Positions 55,801-61,800 of a DNA stretch of 64,000 nucleotides are shown in pieces. This DNA is from Apostichopus parvimensis (lineage: Eukaryota; Echinodermata; Holothuroidea; Aspidochirotida; Stichopodidae), in the NCBI GenBank assembly GCA_000934455.1, contig KN886351.1, positions 2,559 to 66,558 on the forward strand. The letters run 5' to 3'. The position numbers and the translations under genes are program-made. Every line of letters begins with the position of its first letter. Position 1 is the first letter of the stretch. Below the pieces are notes generated by a model, which worked only from the letters and a program-made list of their open reading frames with translations, ran no database searches and was not told the origin of the DNA.

Positions 55801-58800
55801 TTTACGCCACTAAACTTAAGAAATGCCATGATATCTGTTTCTATAGCTAATAGAAATGCCGGAATTGCCCAATGACTAAACTTGAATCTATGGCCTGATG
55901 GATAATTACTCTCACCGTGTTTTTTCAACAGGCTGGTCTGCACACTCTCGATGCTTTTCTTGATCTTAAGCCCTCCTGGTATGGGACTGTCCGAGGATAT
56001 ACCGTCACTGGGCCCTGAACTAATATCATCAAAGTGATCTAGAAACAACAATGAAGAGATGTTGAATATGCATGATGTTGAATATGCATGATGAGAGACA
56101 ATTGACAGTACCGCTGTGATTGAGTGACAGAGACAACAGAGCTTAGGAACCTTATGACGCTACTTGGAAATATTCCGTAATCCAGCAATGCTCAGGATAT
56201 CAAGCTTACCTTAAGACACTTCCTTCCACAAGCAATCCCTGTTCCTTCTCACAATTCTAATGGTCAACAAACTATATGCTAGCAGTTCACATTGTTAAAG
56301 CTTCCATTTAGACTTCCAAGTCTGAGAAATCGATACAACTTTAATACAAATGGTACTGACAGCCAGTCTCAAAAGTGTAGATGGTCAAATTTGGTTAAGA
56401 GGAAGAGAGAGGAGGGTATGTTGAAGGCAAGGGAAGGTAGGGCTAGGTAGGGTAGGGGAAGGGGGAGAGTGTAGGAGCACAATTTTGCCTAAGACATTTT
56501 AAGTAAGGGATTGATGTAGCTCAGGAAGGTCAGCATTGCTGCATAGCTAATCATGGTTGACCCTGACGTTCTTAAACAACAGGGAACGGAAAACTACAGA
56601 TCGCATTTCATTGTTATAACACATTGGGAAACTCAATCAGTATTGAGAAATCTCCATAAACATGAATATGCATAGCTAACTGTTGTGAGTTGTGTTCAAA
56701 ACAACAACTTTTGTAGGCCAAAAGAGCCGATACCATTCACAGTGTAGAAACAGCATAAATTTGATAGCAATGATCCACAGGACATGTGATTAGGTCGAAC
56801 ATGATGTGTGACTGGTGACAATCTTCAAAAGGTTATGGATGGAAAAAAAAACTATTGGGAAATACTTGGTTCTCAGGCATAAGTGTACAACTGCTTGGTC
56901 ATTTTCAAGCCCGAGAAGTGCCATTTCCGGTGATCTGGGGGGTATCAAAACCAGAAATTTTCTTGTACGCTCCGCGCCAACCGATGGTGGCGCTCCGCTT
57001 AGATAGTAATTCGCGCCCCCCGGGTTAGAAAATCCTGGATACGCGCCTGCATACTGTCCTAAATGTTTCCTTCGGTGGAATACCGCAATGGTGTCTTCGG
57101 TTAGGTCAGTTGTAAATCTCAGGTAAGTTTAGCAATAATTTTCTATCGCATGGCACCTCTGTCCTAGTGTACAAATTTGGGCATAAAATGACATTTCAAT
57201 CAATATTATATTATACCTTCAAACCAAACAACAACCTAACCTACTTTGCACACAAAAGTTGGAACAAGAGATGCTGTTGTCATTAACCCTGTAGGCTAAA
57301 CACCAACAGATTGCATCTCTTGTCCGCTAACCCACCTTCTAATTGCACCCTTCTAATTGAAGTAGGTACACGTTCTCCTACGGAGGGCACTGCACTAATC
57401 GCTTGATGAAATCCTGGTATGAAGGGAAGAAATATTATTTACGCCACTAAACTTAAGAAATGCCATGATATCTGTTTCTATAGCTAATAGAAATGCCGGA
57501 ATTGCCCAATGACTAAACTTGAATCTATGGCCTGATGGATAATTACTCTCACCGTGTTTTTTCAACAGGCTGGTCTGCACACTCTCGATGCTTTTCTTGA
57601 TCTTAAGCCCTCCTGGTATGGGACTGTCCGAGGATATACCGTCACTGGGCCCTGAACTAATATCATCAAAGTGATCTAGAAACAACAATGAAGAGATGTT
57701 GAATATGCATGATGTTGAATATGCATGATGAGAGACAATTGACAGTACCGCTGTGATTGAGTGACAGAGACAACAGAGCTTAGGAACCTTATGACGCTAC
57801 TTGGAAATATTCCGTAATCCAGCAATGCTCAGGATATCAAGCTTACCTTAAGACACTTCCTTCCACAAGCAATCCCTGTTCCTTCTCACAATTCTAATGG
57901 TCAACAAACTATATGCTAGCAGTTCACATTGTTAAAGCTTCCATTTAGACTTCCAAGTCTGAGAAATCGATACAACTTTAATACAAATGGTACTGACAGC
58001 CAGTCTCAAAAGTGTAGATGGTCAAATTTGGTTAAGAGGAAGAGAGAGGAGGGTATGTTGAAGGCAAGGGAAGGTAGGGCTAGGTAGGGTAGGGGAAGGG
58101 GGAGAGTGTAGGAGCACAATTTTGCCTAAGACATTTTAAGTAAGGGATTGATGTAGCTCAGGAAGGTCAGCATTGCTGCATAGCTAATCATGGTTGACCC
58201 TGACGTTCTTAAACAACAGGGAACGGAAAACTACAGATCGCATTTCATTGTTATAACACATTGGGAAACTCAATCAGTATTGAGAAATCTCCATAAACAT
58301 GAATATGCATAGCTAACTGTTGTGAGTTGTGTTCAAAACAACAACTTTTGTAGGCCAAAAGAGCCGATACCATTCACAGTGTAGAAACAGCATAAATTTG
58401 TTTGATATATATTATATATATAAGTATATTATATATATGATATATATAAGTGGTACATCTATTGTAATGATCACATTGCAGTAGGGCTAACTTTCATGGA
58501 TGTGGACACAATACCCTGATTTTCACACCCACTGTTGCCCCCCCCACCCCCACCTACACTCCCCTCCTCTCCAATCTTTCAAAGCATTCTATGCCTATGG
58601 CAATTCTACAAAAGGAGGGGTTGCTACAAGGGGGAAGTTGTTATATGAGGGAGAGGAGCTTTGCAAATGTAGAAAATAGTAGAATATAAATATACACCTT
58701 CATAATGAAGAAGATGGCAAACCTCTTTGCAATGAAGTATTTATTCAATTTGATTTTTAATTGTAAGCTAAGGAGGACTGCTGACATAGTTCAGAACCAG

Positions 58801-61800
58801 GCAAGCTTGGAATATGGCTTCAAATCATGACTACCAGTCACATGATACACCAAACAATGGAAACCTCACTAACCCTCATAGCCACATTACTTACTGTGCA
58901 TTTCCTGGAGGCACTTAAGGACTGAGGGAATATTTCCTCTCGCCAGGGAAAGCTGAAGAAGCAGCAATAATCCCTCCAAAGAAGTCTTCCCATCTGAATT
59001 CCTAGATGAAAGGCAGAAGGAATTTCTGGTTAAATGATTGGATAAACAAGCACTTAAGAAGTGCAGACAACTTTAAAACCGTGCACGGCCAACAAGAAAA
59101 AACAAAATGAAACAAAATTATGAAAACACAAACCAATAATCTTCACACCAAAAGAACGACCAATTCTGATCTCCATTATGGATTTGTTTTTGGTGGGTTT
59201 ATATGTTGAACCTGAAACGTGATGCATGTGCTATATATGTTTTTTTATTATTTTTGTACCAAGTAGTTAGACTAAAGTAACAAAACAGGGAAATAGAAAT
59301 ATCTATTGATGACAATCTGAGAAGTACCATTGTGGTTGCAATTTTGAACACAGTTTTAATGAATCCAGTAGAAATGTTCATCAAACCAATCTTTAATTTC
59401 GAAAACAGCAATATCGGCATGATCTAGAGCAGGGGTGGGCATAGAATTGATCTTGTAAGAAACTAAAATATTATGTTACATGGGAACAAAACATCAGAAT
59501 GTTCCACATGTATACATGTTGTCCAACAATTCCTTTGAAATAATCCTACTGCAAGTAGACCCTATAAACAACAACTCCCCAATATGTCAAAGTTTTTCCA
59601 TTCCGTTATTCAATGAACTCTGACATTGAACGTTTTGGCAGACAGCAGAAAAGTCGCTTAGGGGTTTACTCTGCCCAATCTTGATCTAGACAATGGCTAA
59701 ATTATTTTGGAAGGACCAATCTTAGATAAAAATAGTCAATTATTTCATAAAGTATTCATATTTGTTTCTCCATACTTCGAGACTGTAACCAAGAATTCTT
59801 CGGCTTGATCGAGTATCTTTGGAGTGATGAAACTGTTCTTCTTACAATAGAGTTTGCATAGTGATAAAGGAGGCATCTGTTGAAGGGCTGTTCTGTGAAC
59901 CAAAATAAAAAAGTTACAAATTTTAGACGAGGCAACTACTTGAGTTAAAATGAAAATGTTTCCGATGATGATTATGTAGGTTGGTATTGCTTCAGAGGTG
60001 TATCCCTCAAAAAAGGGGTTTCTGCAGAATATTTCTAAATAAATTGTTCAATTTGCACTGTTCCGAAATTAAACCTTTCATCCTTTAAACCGTAACTTTA
60101 TAGTTTCTTATCTAAATCATAAATAGTCATGGAGTGAAGGGCTGGGGAAGGGAGCGAGAGGGGGAGAGTGTGGGGATATGTGGGCTTGTGTTGAAGGAGG
60201 AAGGGGATATCAAAATTGCTCAAATTGCCAAATAAATTCACATACACTACAAAGATAGTCTGATTGTGTCTACTTACTTTGTGTTTTCTAATATGGCACT
60301 TTGTAGATGAGGTGCCATTGGGATGGCAGCGGTGGCGGTCGCTGAAAGGATAGACAAGTACCAGACAGCCGACGTTTCGGCTATGTTGACCTCCATCCCT
60401 GTCACCACCCTGTGAGGAAGAAAAGTCAAGACAGCTAAATCATCAGAGAGTATATTATACTTCACATACTTTCATCTTGGCAATGCCCAATTAAAGCCAC
60501 CTTATGTATTCCACTATAACATATAAACAACACCTTCTTCTTCTTCAATTCTGACTGGTTCCCTACAATCACATTTTTATCATGAGGTACTTTCATTTAC
60601 TCAGGATTTAGCCCTTTGGCAAAAGAATGAACACAAGTTTGTAAACACTACCCACTGGTCTGATAAATCTTGAAACTGAGACTCCCTGTACACATGCAAG
60701 TATACAAAGCTGTGACTTACCTAAGTTTTGGTTATCTGCATTACTTCATGTATGTTTTAATTGGCTGGTAGCTGGTTGTTTCATTAATTTATTCCACTCC
60801 TAGTACATATGATTACATTTACTAGCACAATACTCTTTGGGTATACCCTATGAAGCTTGGCTTATTGTCCTGTCCAATAGGCTGACTATTAAATTCTCAA
60901 CAGCTATTAACAAGAAACTATCACAGTTTCAAACCTTCTATACACCAAGTTTGACACCAATTTTGACAACAACAAAGTTGCAAAGATCAGTGAAAATCCT
61001 GGTTTATCATTCTTAAACTCCTATAGTTTGCCACGGTAAAATATAGAAATGGCAAGAATCACAAATAAGTTCCGGTACAGTACTAGTGATGTATCCTCAA
61101 AAAACCGAGAATCTGACCTGTCAACTGATGCTACCGAATGAGGTTACCCAATGATACATCCGGTCACATTCTACTCAGTCGGTTCTGAAAAAAGTCTTCA
61201 AAGACGAACAAAACCAAGTTTTACCTGGATCCCACTGCCTTCAGCCCGTGAACTCTGACATCACAGCCTTCGTATTGACACTTCTTAATGTTGATCTGTA
61301 TGAAACGACTTCTGATTTTGGCGTTGTCCAGAAGAGTCACTTCGTCGCTGGGGTAACTACTGCAGAGGCAAAAAGCAAAGATTCTCAAATACAAAACCAG
61401 GTTCAATGAATATGTATGAGACAAAAGTGAGTATAGCATGATAAAATGATCTTATTCAAGTTTCTCATTAAATGGCATATGAATGTTGAGAAATGCATTA
61501 CAGCAGCTTAATACATTAAAGATGCGATATATTATATTTTTCATTGTGAAAATGAAGGTGTCCCGGGGGGGTGGAGGGAGGGGGTTATCTAGACAGAATG
61601 AGACATTGCTTGTTCGTTCCTAACTGAACCTGAATTTCTGTTGTGTATGATCCTATAGTTTATACTTTCTTCCCAAATTTTCTATTTACCAAGGAATATA
61701 ACAATTTTCATCGTCCTTAGCAGACTGACTGAAGATTCTTTCATCCAATGGGATTCAAGTTCCTGATCTTCCGGTTATGCCTTTCTGATTTCTTCAAAGA

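Noticed and set aside
55758-56051. Two identical 97-codon frames (also 57395-57688) as separate genes
   Set aside because: They are ZZEF1 exon E7 plus intron read-through, present twice because of the tandem block.
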